From Nageia nagi (taxonomy: Eukaryota; Pinophyta): 64,000 nt of DNA. A program made the position numbers and the translations under genes. This document shows positions 35,340 through 47,329 of the stretch, one piece after another (within the stretch, counting starts at the first letter, position 1; each line of letters opens with the position of its first letter). The notes under the pieces are model-generated. The model made no database searches. It was not told the origin of the DNA and saw only the letters and a program-made list of their open reading frames with translations. The stretch covers positions 187,364,001 to 187,428,000 of the forward strand of contig JBITNC010000001.1 in the NCBI GenBank assembly GCA_050084985.1. Reading direction: 5' to 3'.

Positions 35340-36067
35340 AAATGTAGATATGCTGCAATCCTAGTCTCTCCTAATATCATTGTCCCTTAGCTCTAACTCT
35401 CAGTTGGTAGATGCTATAGCTTACAAGCAATTAATTAGTAATCTTCTTTATTTACCTATTTTTAGGCTAGATATTTCCTTTTTAATGAATCTAATGGTAT
35501 GGTTCATGCAAAAACTATATGTTGATCACCTTGATGCTATTAAGAAAATATTGAGATATGTTGCAAAGATGAAGGATCTTACTCTCAAGTATTCCAAGTC
35601 ACCCTCATTTGTTCCCTTAGGGTTCTCAAATTTTGACTATGAAGAAGATAAAAATGATAGGAAATCAACCTTTTCATATGTATTTATCATTGGTTTAGGT
35701 TGTATCTTTTTAGCTTCCAATAAGTAACCTATTATTTCTCTTTCCACCACAAAAATTGAGTACCAAGCCATGTGTATTGCAACCCAAGAAGCTATTTTAC
35801 TTAAGCATCTTCTAAAAAAATTGGGTATGAGCAAGTTGGCCCATCTCTCATTTCTTTAGATAATTAGTTGGCTATTTATTTGGCTAAGAATCTTATGTTC
35901 CATTAGAGAATAAAACATATGAAAATCCAAGCCCATTTTATCAAAGAAAAGGTTCTTAATAGTACGTTGCTAATTTATTCACCAAACCCATCCTTGAAGC
36001 TCAGTTCAATAAACTTAAGGATGCTATCAAGTTGGTGAAGTTATCCTTAAGGGAGAGTGAAGTATGA
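35340..36067 (+). pseudogene. Copia A RNase H
   Basis: The open piece 35380-35727 contains AYKQLISNLLYL (family: YR-x-x-IGSLLYL), DHLDAIKKILRYVAKMKD (family: H-x-x-AxxRxLRYLxGT), then FSNFDYEEDKNDRKSTFSYV, where copia RNase H has D-x-DWAG-x-x-x-DRKSTSGY. The stop at SNK (TAA for CAA) interrupts the usual SKKQ. The end is HMKIQAHFIKEKVLN near 35930, and the stop TGA is at 36065-36067. Confidence 0.78.
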
Positions 36068-36785
36068 ATTCTTATGTTGAATTCATATTTCTAATAACAA
36101 ATTCACCCTTAGAAGAATTTTATATTGTATAGTGTTTATCTTGTTGTACACCTTCATGGTAAGTTTGTTCTGCTTAAGGAACTTATACAATTTTTGAGCA
36201 AATGATTGGCCAATCTAGCACTATTTAGTTATCCATGTGTGAGGTAATTATATGTATCTTTTGGCACTATTTAGTTATCCAACTATGAAGAACTCATATT
36301 TGTATTTTGTTATGCTTTATTTTGTAGTGATAATCATCACATGTTTTGTATATAGCAGGTGACTATGAGTAGTAGCTTGACATTTTTGTGATGACTTATA
36401 GAGCACCATAGATCAATTTATAATGGCATTGTTTAATTCATTTATCTTTATTGATATGAATATGTTGCATTTAATTGATCTTGTTGTTTGAGATACTTAT
36501 ATTTTGTAGGTTTCTTTGAGATTACAGGTTACTTTAAGTGTGCATGCTCATGGAGATTCATCATGACTTCCAATTGGATGACTACTTGATATACATTGAA
36601 ATTGGATATGATTAATGATTATATCGTAAACTATTTGTTAAAAATGGTAAAGTAGTGAGTCTAAAACTAAGATCTTGCTTACTTCATAAAGATGTAAAAA
36701 GTTCTCATCTTCGATTATATCTATATGGAGGAGAACTCTCTTACTCTCTCTTTCTTCTCTCTTATTCACTCTATCTCAATATTAC

Positions 36786-36797
36786 ATTAAGGAAGAG
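36786..36797 (+). promoter_or_regulatory. Copia A polypurine tract
   Basis: ATTAAGGAAGAG directly before the 3' LTR start TGTTGGAATG. Copia B keeps the cleaner form AAGGGGGAG. Confidence 0.7.
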
Positions 36798-37297
36798 TGT
36801 TGGAATGTATAATACATTATTGTAAAGGTTTTTGTAATGTTCATATTTGTAAATTCACTAATACTTAATGGTATCACTATATACCTTAAGTATTTAAGTG
36901 AATATAATAATGTAACTTGTCCTATACTCCATCTCATGAGCATGCCCCTTGGGTAAAAAGGAGTAGCATGTCATGCTTTTGTAAAATGGTTAAAAAGGTG
37001 ATCCAAAAGGAGATTTTGGCCTATAAATAAAATACCCCTCTTTGTGATGACTCACCAATTTATGAGCAAATTTATACTCTAGGATAATGTTTAGGAGATG
37101 AAGTTAGGAGGATTGTAAGAGAGTTGTCTTTGTGAATGAAGTAAGATCTAGTTATTAGATGTACTCCTAGTTGGAGGAACCATCTCATATCTTGAATCAC
37201 GTTGTGAGATTGTTTATGCTTTAGAATATTATTATATGAGAGAGCTTTCTTATAATATTTGGAATTTCAAAATTAATTATATGTAGTAGTTCCTTCA
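36798..37297 (+). repeat. Copia A 3' LTR
   Basis: Partner of 30469-30970; ends TTCCTTCA, followed by the ATAAT duplication. Confidence 0.9.
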
Positions 37298-37302
37298 ATA
37301 AT

Positions 37303-38434
37303 AAGGTGCATATTTAGCACCACTCACAAGTAGACAAGTGAAAAATGTTTCATTCTCATTATGGTGTTATTTATATAGCTTCATATGTTATTAAATCCAT
37401 TCCAAAAGTGTGTTAGGATCCCACATCCTAATATTTTATTATTATTATTATTATTATTTCATATATAAATTTGTAATGTGAACCACTATATTTATTTTAT
37501 AATGTAAATCATCATTTTTTAATGGTTGAGTATTTTGAATTGTTGGCCTTTGGAAGTCATTGGATTTATTTGAGCTATGGATAGAGTAGTAATTCTATAA
37601 TTATGTGTAAGAGTGGAAGATATAGTATCTTTAAAAAGAAGTATTTTATCTTTGAATTTGTAAGGAGGAAGCCCCCTCAAGGTACCTATGATTCTTAGTT
37701 TCATTTCAATAAAGCTATCTTATTTCCAATATTAATTATGTTATTTCATTTCATTTGGTATGTTCTATTTAATTAAAATATATATTTTTATAATAAATTT
37801 ATTTTAATTTTATAGTTTTTTATGATGTTATTCCAAATTAGTTCTTTTAAGTTCTTAACATATTGTATCAAATAAATTTGTAGGTCATTTTGTTATTCAT
37901 TTACATATAGATTCCTTAGAGTATCATAGGCTAAAAACCAATGTATGCCCACCCATAAACCAATGAATGAAGTGAGGTGCATAAAATTTTGCATCAATGC
38001 TTAAGATTCATATAAAAATTATACAAAATTGGAATCCACATACAAAAAGGTATATCAAAGATAAACCTAGACTGAAATTAAAACTAGACTAGTAAATCAT
38101 CAACCATTTGTAAATTGTAGTGCATTGATAGGTGGTTATCCCTAATAAGTTACTCATTACAAAAGCCTTCTTTGTAGCTTATTTCATTTATACAAATTTG
38201 ATAGGAGGGTTTTTTAAATTAGCCTATAGAGCTAGCATACATTGATGTAGATACAACTTGCATATTACCCTTATCTTAGGAGGTATAAGGTGCCACTTTT
38301 AGTATTATAAAGTAATTTAAGAATTTCATATAGCTACAAATTTTCAAAGGCTACTAACTTGAAGTATTATAAAGTAATTTATAGAATTAGTAATATTTGA
38401 GTTTAGTTACTCAATAATAGTTCCATAAAATAAA

Positions 38435-38436
<2 letters not shown>
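37303..38436. other. A+T-rich spacer between the two copia elements
   Basis: No ORF with a recognisable domain. A (TTA)n run lies at about 37434-37459. The minus-strand frame 37519-37704 is not supported by any motif. Confidence 0.4.
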
Positions 38437-38490
<54 letters not shown>

Positions 38491-38492
38491 AA
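38437..38492. repeat. (GA)n microsatellite, left part
   Basis: About 54 bp of GA repeat with one break near 38479. It abuts the copia B 5' LTR. The same repeat resumes in the same strand sense right after the 3' LTR at 47023. Confidence 0.95.
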
Positions 38493-38993
38493 TGTTGGAA
38501 TGTATAATGCATTATTGTAAAGATTTTGTAATAATATTCTATGTAAGTTCACTAATACTTAAGGGTATCATTTGATATCTTAAGTATTTAAGTGAATATG
38601 ATAATGTAACTTGTCCTACACTCCATGTCATGAGCATACCCCTTAAGTAAAAGGATGTGCATGTCATGCTTTTGTACATTGGATAAAAAGGTGATCTAAA
38701 GAGAGATTTTGGCCTATAAATAAAAAAATATCTCTTTGTGATTACACACAAATTGTGGAGTAAAGTTATGTTATAGGATAGAACATAGGAGTTGAAATTA
38801 GGAGAATTGTAAGAGATTTGTATTTGTGATTAAAGTAAAGATCTAGTTAGTGGATGTACTCTTAGTTGGAGGAACCACTTACATCTTGTGTTATCTTTGA
38901 TATATTGCTTTGTGAGTTTATTAGATGTGGATTGTGAACTTTCATATGATCTTGGGATTTTAGATTTGTTCATGTTATAGTTCAATTCTCTCA
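38493..38993 (+). repeat. Copia B 5' LTR
   Basis: Begins TGTTGGAATGTATAATGC and ends TTCTCTCA. Contains GGCCTATAAATA near 38711, the family TATA box. Confidence 0.9.
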
Positions 38994-38995
38994 TT

Positions 38996-39011
38996 TGGTA
39001 TTAGAGCTTGG
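38996..39011 (+). promoter_or_regulatory. Copia B primer-binding site
   Basis: TGGTATTAGAGCTTGG matches the initiator tRNA-Met complement with one C-to-T change. Confidence 0.85.
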
Positions 39012-41854
39012 TGTGGAAGCTCTTTTTCTATATCTTAGAGGCTTTTTTTACACATACTAAAAGACTACTCAACTTGGAGGTGTTAATCCTTCTCTTTATA
39101 GTGAGGTAAAAGTGCTTCAAAGGGATAACCTCCTTTCCTTCTTAGATTAATAAATAATACTAACTCTTTTAGTGTTATTTATCTTTGCTCAATATACTAA
39201 TTTATTGTTGTTACAATTTATTACATACTAATGGTTGGTATGAAATTCTTAATGAAAGTTGCTTATATTGTAGCAATAATATATTTATTTGAGTATTTAT
39301 TAAAGTATGTAATAGAATAACATCTTTTTTTACACTAACTAGATTGTTAAATCTTTGCAACTATTTTACTCTAATTTTTTTTTTGCAAATACTATAGAAT
39401 TTTTTTTGTATATGTAAATGTTCGAATAAAAAGGATTGCATTTTTAAAAAATATATATATGATTTTTTTTAAAAAAAAAAGGAAAAAGGGAGAGTTATAG
39501 TATAAATAGGAGATTAATATTATAAATCTCCAATCAACCCTCATAGCGATTTACCCCTTCATTTGAGATACTATGATTTTTTTTTGTATAAAATCTTTTG
39601 TTGTTCCTTACACACACTCATCTTAGAACTTGCCACCTATGTAAACATCCAATTGCATCTTCAACTTGGAATCCATAATCTACATAAAATCCTACATGAT
39701 GTGAGAATGGTGGGAAAGGTGATTGATTTGGTTGATCTCTTATGTGACATGTTAAAAGGGCCTTAATGGCTGGTGAATTGCGATCGACCTTGCTCCTACC
39801 CTTTTACATGTTGTTCAACCCTCGTTCTTCTCTTGGATCTTGCCACAAATCTTGCCCTTGCTACCTTGTTAAGGTTTTTTAATCCCCATAATGCAAGCCC
39901 CCATAGCGACCTCCATTTTGCTCTCACATGATGCCACTATGGTTGCATATAGGCTTAGATTATGGGTGGTGTTTTATATGATGATTCATCAAGGCTATTT
40001 TCATTATACTAAATGAGACCTTTCACTAAACCCATTATGCAAAATTCCATGCCACTATTAAGGATTTTCCTAGATACCTACCTTTATATGTATCCTAACC
40101 CCCCTCTACGACCTCCACTGCCCAACCACTTGCCACCCTCATGACTCATCTCTCAGCCCTCTCCTCTGTAACCTCTATCTATGTGTGACCCCTTTCCTTT
40201 TTGTTTTTTCTTTTATTGCTTTCCATTTTTTTTCTTGCTCCTTATTTTACTCGATGTGCAACTACCTTTTTTTTTATGATTCCTTTTTTAACCTATAATG
40301 GTTGATGGGCATTTAATTTTTTTACTTGATTACTTGTAAGCTCCTTGTTTCCATTAAATGCACATAGAAGCAAATGTATACTCCTTTTTGGTGGGCATTT
40401 AATATTTTTGATTGCTTTCAAGTATTTTGTTTCTATTTAATGCACTTAGAGGCAAACTTATACTCCAAATTTAAAAAAAAAAAAAAAAACTTGCTTTGAG
40501 TTTGTAGATGGCCAAAATGTTAAAGTATATTTTAATCATTACTCTTAAAATAGAGATTTTATTTGATTAAGTTTTTTAATTTACCTAAGCAAATTATTAG
40601 TTTAATTTTTTAAAGAGAAATGCTACTTTAATTTAGCTATGCCACTCTTTAAGTAAAAAGAGGGGAATTTTTTTACCTAAAATATTAATACATACTAAAT
40701 TTTTTTTTAACATGCAAATAAATTTTTTAGTATGCTACTTTTAGGGATAAATCTTTAAGTAAAAACAAGGGAATTTGTATAAAATTTTTACTTAATTTTT
40801 TATATAGTATGCATACTAAATTTTTACTTTAAAGTTAAAGAGTTACATGCTTATGCTTAGTACTTAAATTTTGTGCATGCGTAATACTTGCTTAGAACTT
40901 AATTTTTGGTGATAAATGCTTAAGAAATTAAAATTTAAGTTAAATACTTAATTTTTTAAATTAAATAATGCATGTTTAAAATCTTAAGTTATGATACAAT
41001 CTACTTCTTATGCAAGAATGAACTTATGCAAAATTAGGAATGATATAAAGGTGTCCTTTAAGGGTTTGTAAATAAAACCCATTGGACACTTAGGTTTTAA
41101 ATTTTTAAATGGATGATGTTTTATTTATTCTCTTTAATTTATATTTCATCTTTTGCTTTATTTGTTTATGTAAACAAAAATGCAAACATTGATATGAGCA
41201 ACCCTTAAAATGAACACATATGCACATACATTCCATAACATGACTTGTTTGGAGAGCCATGAGGTGAGGATAGGTGGACTAGAGCCTTTAAGTTTGATAA
41301 TTTAAATGGTAAAAAGTGTGTACTTCTTAATTTCCCCTAAGTCCTTTATTGGTCTAGATATAACTCCAATAGGTGGATAGGCATGTGTGTAGTGATACCA
41401 CATGTCCATGCATCCATTCAAAGATTATTTTAATAACTTAGAAGGATCACTTGAAACCTAATCAAGATTAATAATTTGGCTGATACAATAAATGTCATAA
41501 CTTTAGAAAATAGTAGGTACTTCTCTTTGTGAGAAAGTATAAAACTGAACAAGGTAAATTGGTTGAGGATTGGTAGTACTTGGGCTCCTCTTGTGTGAGC
41601 ATCCAAGTGAAGGCCTAATTTTAGATAAAAAAAATAAGCTTCAATAATGTCACTCTAAATATATGGTTCTTAAGATAAGAAATGTATTTAGGTACATGGA
41701 TTATTTGAGTTATAAAATATTTGCACTTGTGAATCAAATCAAGCATATCTCTATTGTTAAATGTAATATGTATTATTTACTTGGTTAAAACTTAACATTT
41801 AATGTTATCTATTGAACCATATGCTTATTACTTTTTCACATCCTTATGTAGCAA
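39012..41854 (+). other. Copia B leader with about 1.5 kb of extra sequence
   Basis: The 5' and 3' ends of this leader match the copia A leader. The middle (about 39450-41030) has no counterpart there. Poly(A)-like runs sit at 39468-39480 and 40471-40489. The part 39540-40250 is C-rich and less A+T-biased (ACCTCCATTTTGCTCTCACATG), with no long ORF. At 40308-40467 an 80-bp unit (GGGCATTTAAT ... TTAATGCAC.TAGA.GCAAA.TTATACTCC) is repeated in tandem. I cannot name the insert. Confidence 0.5.
40308..40467. repeat. Tandem duplication, unit about 80 bp
   Basis: Two adjacent imperfect copies, each beginning TGGGCATTTAAT and ending TATACTCC, followed by a poly(A) run at 40471. Confidence 0.65.
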
Positions 41855-42770
41855 ATGGGAGATTCCTTTTTACCTAAACACATTATTAATAATTCTAATT
41901 TTGGAATTTAAAAACCTTATATGAGATTTGAATTGCAAGTAAGGAAGCTTTGGCAAATAATGAATGAGAACCTTGTACCTCCTGTAAATGAGAAGGCACT
42001 AGAGGCTTACAACATGAAGAATGAGTTAGCAACCTCCATGATTTACTATGCAATTTCAAATGATGTGCTCCTAATTATTTCGTCTTCAACCTCAATGAAA
42101 GAAGCTTGGGATAAGCTTAAGCAAATCTACCTTGGTTCAAATTTTTTAAAATGGTTTACCATTCTCCAAAAATTGCTTCAATCTCATTAAAGGGAAGATG
42201 AAAATGTTGCCATCTACTATAACAAAATTATTGACCTAAAAACACAACTTGTTACTTGTGGGTGCAATTGAATCAATGATGAGTTCATGGTCTTCATCAT
42301 TCTTCAAAGTTTGAAAACTTTGTAACGGTTATGGAAATAAGGTTTGATGATGAAGAAGAAGTCTTCTCCTTTAAGAAATTTTCTAGGCACCTTTTGAAGT
42401 ATGAGAAAACCTTTAATAATAATGTGTTGATTTCTTCTCTTAAAGATAATAACATTACTCTTAGAGAAACCAAAACTCTTTTCAAGAAGAAGTTCAACCA
42501 TCAAAATAAATCTTATCCTTCTTCCTCTAAAAGGTTTGAGAAAAGAGGTAATGGCTAAAATAATAATAAGAACAATGGTAATAATAGAAATAATAACAAC
42601 AAGAACAAGAACAAGAATAATAGCAACAATAATCAATTCAAGCAACGAGATGGAAAAGGCAAAATAAATATTTCATATCTTAAGAAAATATTTGATGGTA
42701 ATTATAACTAGTGTAGCATCCAAGGTCACAAAGAAGTTGATTTTTATAAAAAAAAAAAAAAATAAGGGCA
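41855..42770 (+). pseudogene. Copia B gag
   Basis: The start ATG at 41855 shares its context with copia A. The open piece 41921-42190 has MRFELQVRKLWQIMNENLVP, KNELATSMIYYAISNDVLLI and SMKEAWDKLKQIYLGSN, the UBN2 gag core. A stop at 42188 and a frame change precede a lysine-rich part (FKKKFNHQNKSYPSSSKRFEKRG) and an Asn/Lys-rich stretch made of AATAAC-type codons at 42555-42640. The zinc knuckle near 42700-42750 (NYNXCSIQGHKEVDFYKKKK) keeps one Cys and the GH but has lost other ligands. Product: RNA-binding capsid protein. Confidence 0.78.
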
Positions 42771-42829
42771 ATGGTAATGTAAATAACTTCAAAAGAAAAA
42801 AGAATATTCAAGTTAGTTTTGCTACGATG

Positions 42830-43120
42830 CTCTACTCTTTGTCTTGCTCTTTTTCGTCTGACTAGATTGTTGATTCTAGTTGCACTAATCACCTATGCTT
42901 TGAAAAAGAAAAGTTTGAGAACTTTCATAGGTATAGAAAAGATATAGTTGTGATAGGTGATAACTCTACCCTTTAAGTCCAAGGAATTGGAAGTCTATTG
43001 ATTCACGAAAAGGTTCTTGATAATGTGCTCTATGTTTCTAAGCTTAGGATGAACCTTCTCTCTGTGATCCAAGTTGCTAGAAAATAGTACTGTTTTGAGT
43101 TTGACTCTCAATCCTAATGC
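42830..43120 (+). pseudogene. Copia B protease
   Basis: VDSSCTNHLCFEKEKF near 42868 corresponds to the copia protease site D-S-G-x-[TS]-x-H-[ML]; the Gly is replaced by Ser. It is followed by the IVVIGDNSTL block near 42945 and NVLYVSKLRMNLLSVIQ near 43020, the usual end of the domain before GAG-pre-integrase. Stops at 42863 and 42975 interrupt it. Confidence 0.75.
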
Positions 43121-43177
43121 ATTAAAAAATCATTTACCATGGTGGTTAAAATATAAAGGAAAGATGATCTCTACATT

Positions 43178-44160
43178 ATGGATAAAGTTCCATCAAAGAT
43201 ATGTTTTGCTACAAGTGTGTGTTCTAGAGGCAATCTTTGGCACCAACATTTAGAGAACTTTAACCACAAGAGTATTCAATTCATGAAATACCAACAATGT
43301 GTGGAACATTTACCTTCAATTTATTTTTTGATTGATTTATGCAAGAAGTGCATTCTTGGAAAGATGCATAGACCAAAGTTTGAAAAAGATAAGGCAACAA
43401 GAGTATCTCAACCTCTTCAACTTGTGCATTTAGATTTGATGTATTTATTTTAGACTAAATCTCTTGGAGAAACATCTTACATCTTGAACTTCATTTATGA
43501 CTTTAGTAGGATGAATTTTAGGTATCTACTTGAGCATAAGGATCAAATCCTTAAGAGTTTTAAAATTTTTAAAACCTTTGTTGAGAATCAAACTAACCTT
43601 AAAATCAAGATGTTGAGATCAAATAATGGGGAAGAATATAACAGTAATGAGTTCAATGACTATTATGTTAAGTATGGAATCAAGAGGTAGTTTATGATTT
43701 ATTACATTCTTTAGTAGAATAGTGTTGTCAAAAGGAAAAATAAAACAATTATAGAGATGACCAGATGCATGTTGGGTAATCTCCTTAGTTTCTTATGGGG
43801 TGAAGTTGTGAGCATTGCTATTTACAAATTGAATAGGTGTTCCACAAAAATCATTCAAGGTAAAACTCCTTTTAAGGCATGGTTAGAAAGAAAACCTGAT
43901 ATTTCTCACCTTAAGGTGTTTGGTTGTGAAGCATTCTCCTACATTATTTTTAAGAAAAGAAATAAGTTGGACAAAAGAGTTAGAAAATGCATCTTTGTAG
44001 GTTATGATAGTCAACATAAAGGCTATAGGCTCTACTCTCCTTCCTATAAAGTTGTGTTTATTTCAAGAGATGTAAAGTTCAATAAACTTCTTGAAGAATC
44101 TATTTCTAATGAGGATGTTGATGATACAGAAGACTCTATAGTTGCACTTAGCTAGTTAGA
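43178..44160 (+). pseudogene. Copia B integrase
   Basis: Three open pieces. 43178-43453: GNLWHQHLENFNHKSIQFMK and CKKCILGKMHRPKF, the HHCC zinc-binding region with its CxxC. 43484-43690: start of the core, with FIYDFSRMNFRYLLEHKDQI (family: FIDDFSR) and LRSNNGEEYNSNEF, where the second catalytic Asp of DNG is now Asn. 43757-44155: the region with CMLGNLLSFLWGEVVSIAIY, then PFKAWLERKPDISHLKVFGC and the IFVGYDSQHKGYRLYSPSYK end. Breaks near 43453, 43690 and 44153 are stop codons. The order and spacing are normal for copia. Confidence 0.82.
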
Positions 44161-44279
44161 TATTGATGTAGATAAGTCACCTCAAAAATAAAATTCTCTA
44201 ATATAAATAGTAACTAGGAGCATGACTTTGAACAAATCCTTAGTTACCAAGATTGACAATAAGCATGAGCCCTCATCCT

Positions 44280-45000
44280 TCAAAGAAGCTTCAAAGCATT
44301 ACCACTGGATGGAAGCAATGAAAGTGGAGTATGAGGCACTTATAAAAAATAAAACTTAGGATTCGATTCCTTATCCCAATGAGAAGAATGTGATTAGTAA
44401 TAAATGGATCTATAAAGTCAAATTCAATTCAATTGAAGATATTGAGAAATACAAGACAAGGTTAGTAGATAAAAGTTTTGCTTAGAAATATGATGTTGAT
44501 TATGAGAAAACCTTTGCTTCCATGGTAAAAATGCCTACTATTAGGATTATCCTTGCTCTTTCTATAGCTCAAAGATGGAAAGTTTTTTAACTTGACATTA
44601 AGAGTGCATTTCTCAATGGTGACTTAGATATGGAAATCTTCATGAATCAACCAAAAGGGTTTATTATAGAAGGTAAAGAGTTCTTTTTGTGCAAGCTAAA
44701 GAAGTTATTGTATGGACTTAAGCAAGCACATAGAGCCTAGTATAGGAAGATTTTAGGGTACTTTGCAGATATTAGTTTCTTCAAGTGTTTTTTTTACTCT
44801 GATCTATATGTGCTCAATTAATGAAAAGATGTATTAATTCTCTTTCATGCGGATGATCTTTTGTTTACTAAGAATAATAATGAAAACATTCAAAAGTGTA
44901 TATCCAAACTTAAATCAACATTTGAAATGATTGATCTTAGTCTCTTGCACTACTATCTTGGAATGTAAGTGTATCAATACAAAGATTGTACTTATCTTAG
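44280..45000 (+). pseudogene. Copia B reverse transcriptase
   Basis: HHWMEAMKVEYEAL-like sequence near 44300, NKWIYKVKFNSIEDIEKYKT near 44400, VDYEKTF near 44490 and LDIKSAFLNGDLDMEIF near 44595 follow the copia order. The catalytic box near 44850 reads LFHADDLLF: both Asp remain but the usual Tyr-Val is His-Ala. YGLKQAHRA lies near 44710. Several stops (for example TAG near 44736 for Trp) break the frame. Confidence 0.78.
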
Positions 45001-45039
45001 TTAATTATAAGTATATATCAAACATCTTATAGTTTGGAA

Positions 45040-45806
45040 TGAAGTGTAGATATGCTACAATCCTTGTCTCTTCTAAAATCACTATTTCTCTAATCTCCAA
45101 CTCTCAATTAGCTAATGTTATAGCTTATAGGCAATTAATTGGTAATATTTTGTATTTGACTATATCCAAGCCATATATTACCTTTGCAATGAATTTGATG
45201 GCATGATTCATGCAAAAACCTTATGTTGAGCACTTCAATGCTGTTAAGCAAATCTTAAGGTATGTTACAAGGACTAAGGATCTTGCTCTCAAGTATTCTA
45301 AGTTGCCCTCATTTGTTCTCTTTGGATTCTCAGATTTTGACTATGGGGGAGATGGAGATGATAGGAAATCAACCTTTATGTATATGTTTAACATTAGTTT
45401 AGGTGCTATCTCTTGGTATTCCAAGAAGTAGCCTACTATTTATCTTTCCACCATAGAAGTTGAATGCTATGCTATGTCTGTTATAGCCTAGGAAGCCATT
45501 TGGCTAAGGCATCTTTTGAAAGAAATTGGGTATGAGCAAGGTGACTCATCTTTGATTTCATTAGAAAATTAGTCAACTAGTTTTTTGGCTAAGAATCCTA
45601 TGTTCCATTAGAGAACAAAACATATGAAAATCTATGCCCATTTTATCAAGGAGAAGGTTCTTAATGGAATCATACACCTAGATTATTATCCATCCACCTT
45701 AAACTTTGTTGATTTGTTCACTAATCCCCTCTTAGAAGCTCAGTTCTATAAGCTTAGGAATGCTATTAGGTTGGTGAAGTTACCCTCAATGGGGAGTGAA
45801 GTTTGA
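45040..45806 (+). pseudogene. Copia B RNase H
   Basis: AYRQLIGNILYL near 45122, then 45210-45431 with KPYVEHFNAVKQILRYVTRT and FSDFDYGGDGDDRKSTFMYM, then SWYSKK before a TAG (Gln). 45624-45806 is the C-terminal end: KIYAHFIKEKVLNGIIHLDY, then FTNPLLEAQFYKLRNAIRLV, close to the copia pattern DxLTKPL-x-x-x-x-F. The polyprotein stop is TGA at 45804-45806. Confidence 0.82.
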
Positions 45807-46510
45807 ATTATTGTGTTGAATTCATGTTTGTGATAACAACTTCACCCTTAGGAGGATTTTATACTATATAGTGCTGATTTTGTTGTACACCTTTGTGGTA
45901 AGTTCTCTCTATGTGAGGAACTTGTACAAATTTTTTAAAGTAAAAGATTAGCTAATTTAGCCCTGTTTAGTTATCCATGTGTGAGAAACTCTTATATGTC
46001 TTTTGGCACTATTCAGTTATCCATATATGAGGAACTTGTATGTGCATGCTCTATTTTATAATGATAATCAACACATGTTTTATATATAGTAGGTGACTAT
46101 GAGTTATTTTTAGCATGGCATCTTCATGATGACTTATAATGCACCATTGATCAATTCATGATGGTATTTATGTGATTCATCTATCTTTGTGATATGAATA
46201 TGTTACATCTAATTGATCTTGTTATTTGAGCTACTTATGACTTGCAAGTTTCTTTAAAATTACAGGTTACTTACCTCAGGTATGTAGGCTCTTAGAGATT
46301 CTTCATGACTTCCAATTGGATGACTACTTCATGTACACTAAAATTAGTTGTGGTTAATGATTGTATTTGGCAAAGTAGTGAGTCTCAAACTAGATCTTTT
46401 TTACTTCATAAATATTTAAAAAGTTCTTATCCCCATTGTCACTATTTGGAGAAGAACTCTCTTACTTTCTCTTTTTCTTTTCTCTTATTTGCTCTATCTC
46501 AATATTGCAT
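45807..46510 (+). other. Copia B 3' non-coding region
   Basis: 0.7 kb between the polyprotein stop and the polypurine tract, colinear with 36068-36785 of copia A. It holds an imperfect internal repeat, GTTATCCAT(A/G)TGTGAG, near 45970 and 46015. Confidence 0.6.
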
Positions 46511-46520
46511 TAAGGGGGAG
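46511..46520 (+). promoter_or_regulatory. Copia B polypurine tract
   Basis: TAAGGGGGAG directly before the LTR start. Confidence 0.8.
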
Positions 46521-47020
46521 TGTTGGAATGTATAATGTATTGTTTTAAAGGTTTTGTAATAATCTTCTATGTAAGTTCATTAATACTTAAGGGTATCATT
46601 TGATACCTTAAGTATTTAAGTGAATATGATAATGTAACTTATCCTACACTCCATGTCATGAGAATTCCCCTTGGGTAAAAGGATGTGCATGTCATAGTTT
46701 TGCACATTGGATAAAAGGGTGATCCAAAGAGGCATTTTGGCCTATAAATAGAAGGCTCCCTATTTGTGATTATACACTAATTTTAGAGTAAAATTATGCT
46801 ATAGGATAAAGCATAGGAGTTGAGATTAGGAGGATTGTAAGAGAGTTGTATTTGTGATTGAAGTAAAGATCTAGTTAGTGGGATGTGCTCCAAGTTGGAA
46901 GAACCACTTACATATTATGTTATATTTATAATATTTCTTTGTGAGTTTGTTATATGTGTATTATGAGCTTTCATGTGATCTTAAGAGTTTATAGTTGCTC
47001 ATGTTATAGTTCAATTCTTT

Positions 47021-47022
<2 letters not shown>
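46521..47022 (+). repeat. Copia B 3' LTR
   Basis: Partner of 38493-38993; ends TTCTTTCA at the edge of the GA repeat. Confidence 0.9.

Positions 47023-47101
<79 letters not shown>
47023..47101. repeat. (GA)n microsatellite, right part
   Basis: About 79 bp of uninterrupted repeat, the continuation of 38437-38492 across copia B. The plus-strand ORF reading RERERE here is only the translation of this repeat. Confidence 0.95.
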
Positions 47102-47104
<3 letters not shown>

Positions 47105-47329
47105 AACTTGTCAAATATAATAAAAATAATCACTTTAATATATATCCCATTACAATTATCTCATGGATGCAATCATTTTCATATATAATGTCCATATAGT
47201 TTTTAGAGAGTTAAAATTTATCAATTTGAGAGTTGGACCATTATGACTATCTTATTAAGATGGTCATTTTGATATATAACATCGATACACATTTTCAAGC
47301 ACCTCTAATACCATACAAATAGGTAAAGG

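Larger units (their letters stand above)
30469..37297 (+). mobile_element. Copia A: full-length Ty1/copia retrotransposon, inactive
   Basis: LTRs at 30469-30970 and 36798-37297 are about 500 bp each. The target duplication ATAAT is perfect (30464-30468 and 37298-37302). A primer-binding site TGGTATCAAAGC (initiator tRNA-Met type) follows the 5' LTR, and a purine tract precedes the 3' LTR. The order gag, protease, integrase, RT, RNase H is that of copia. All domains are readable, but the frame has many stops and shifts. The 5' LTR start has changed from TG to TA. About 0.7 kb of non-coding sequence separates the polyprotein end (stop 36065-36067) from the 3' LTR. Copia B, 1.2 kb downstream, belongs to the same family. 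Confidence 0.9.
38493..47022 (+). mobile_element. Copia B: full-length Ty1/copia retrotransposon inserted in a (GA)n repeat
   Basis: LTRs are at 38493-38993 and 46521-47022 (about 501 bp). The primer-binding site TGGTATTAGAGCTTGG is at 38996; the purine tract TAAGGGGGAG is at 46511-46520. Target sites read AGAAA (38488-38492) and AGAGA (47023-47027), one mismatch, both inside GA repeat. It is the same family as copia A and better preserved: long open pieces remain for gag, integrase and RNase H. It is 1.7 kb longer than copia A because its leader carries extra DNA (about 39450-41030). Confidence 0.9.

Noticed and set aside
46954-47199. ORF with a long Arg-Glu repeat
   Set aside because: It is the translation of the (GA)n microsatellite next to the copia B LTR.
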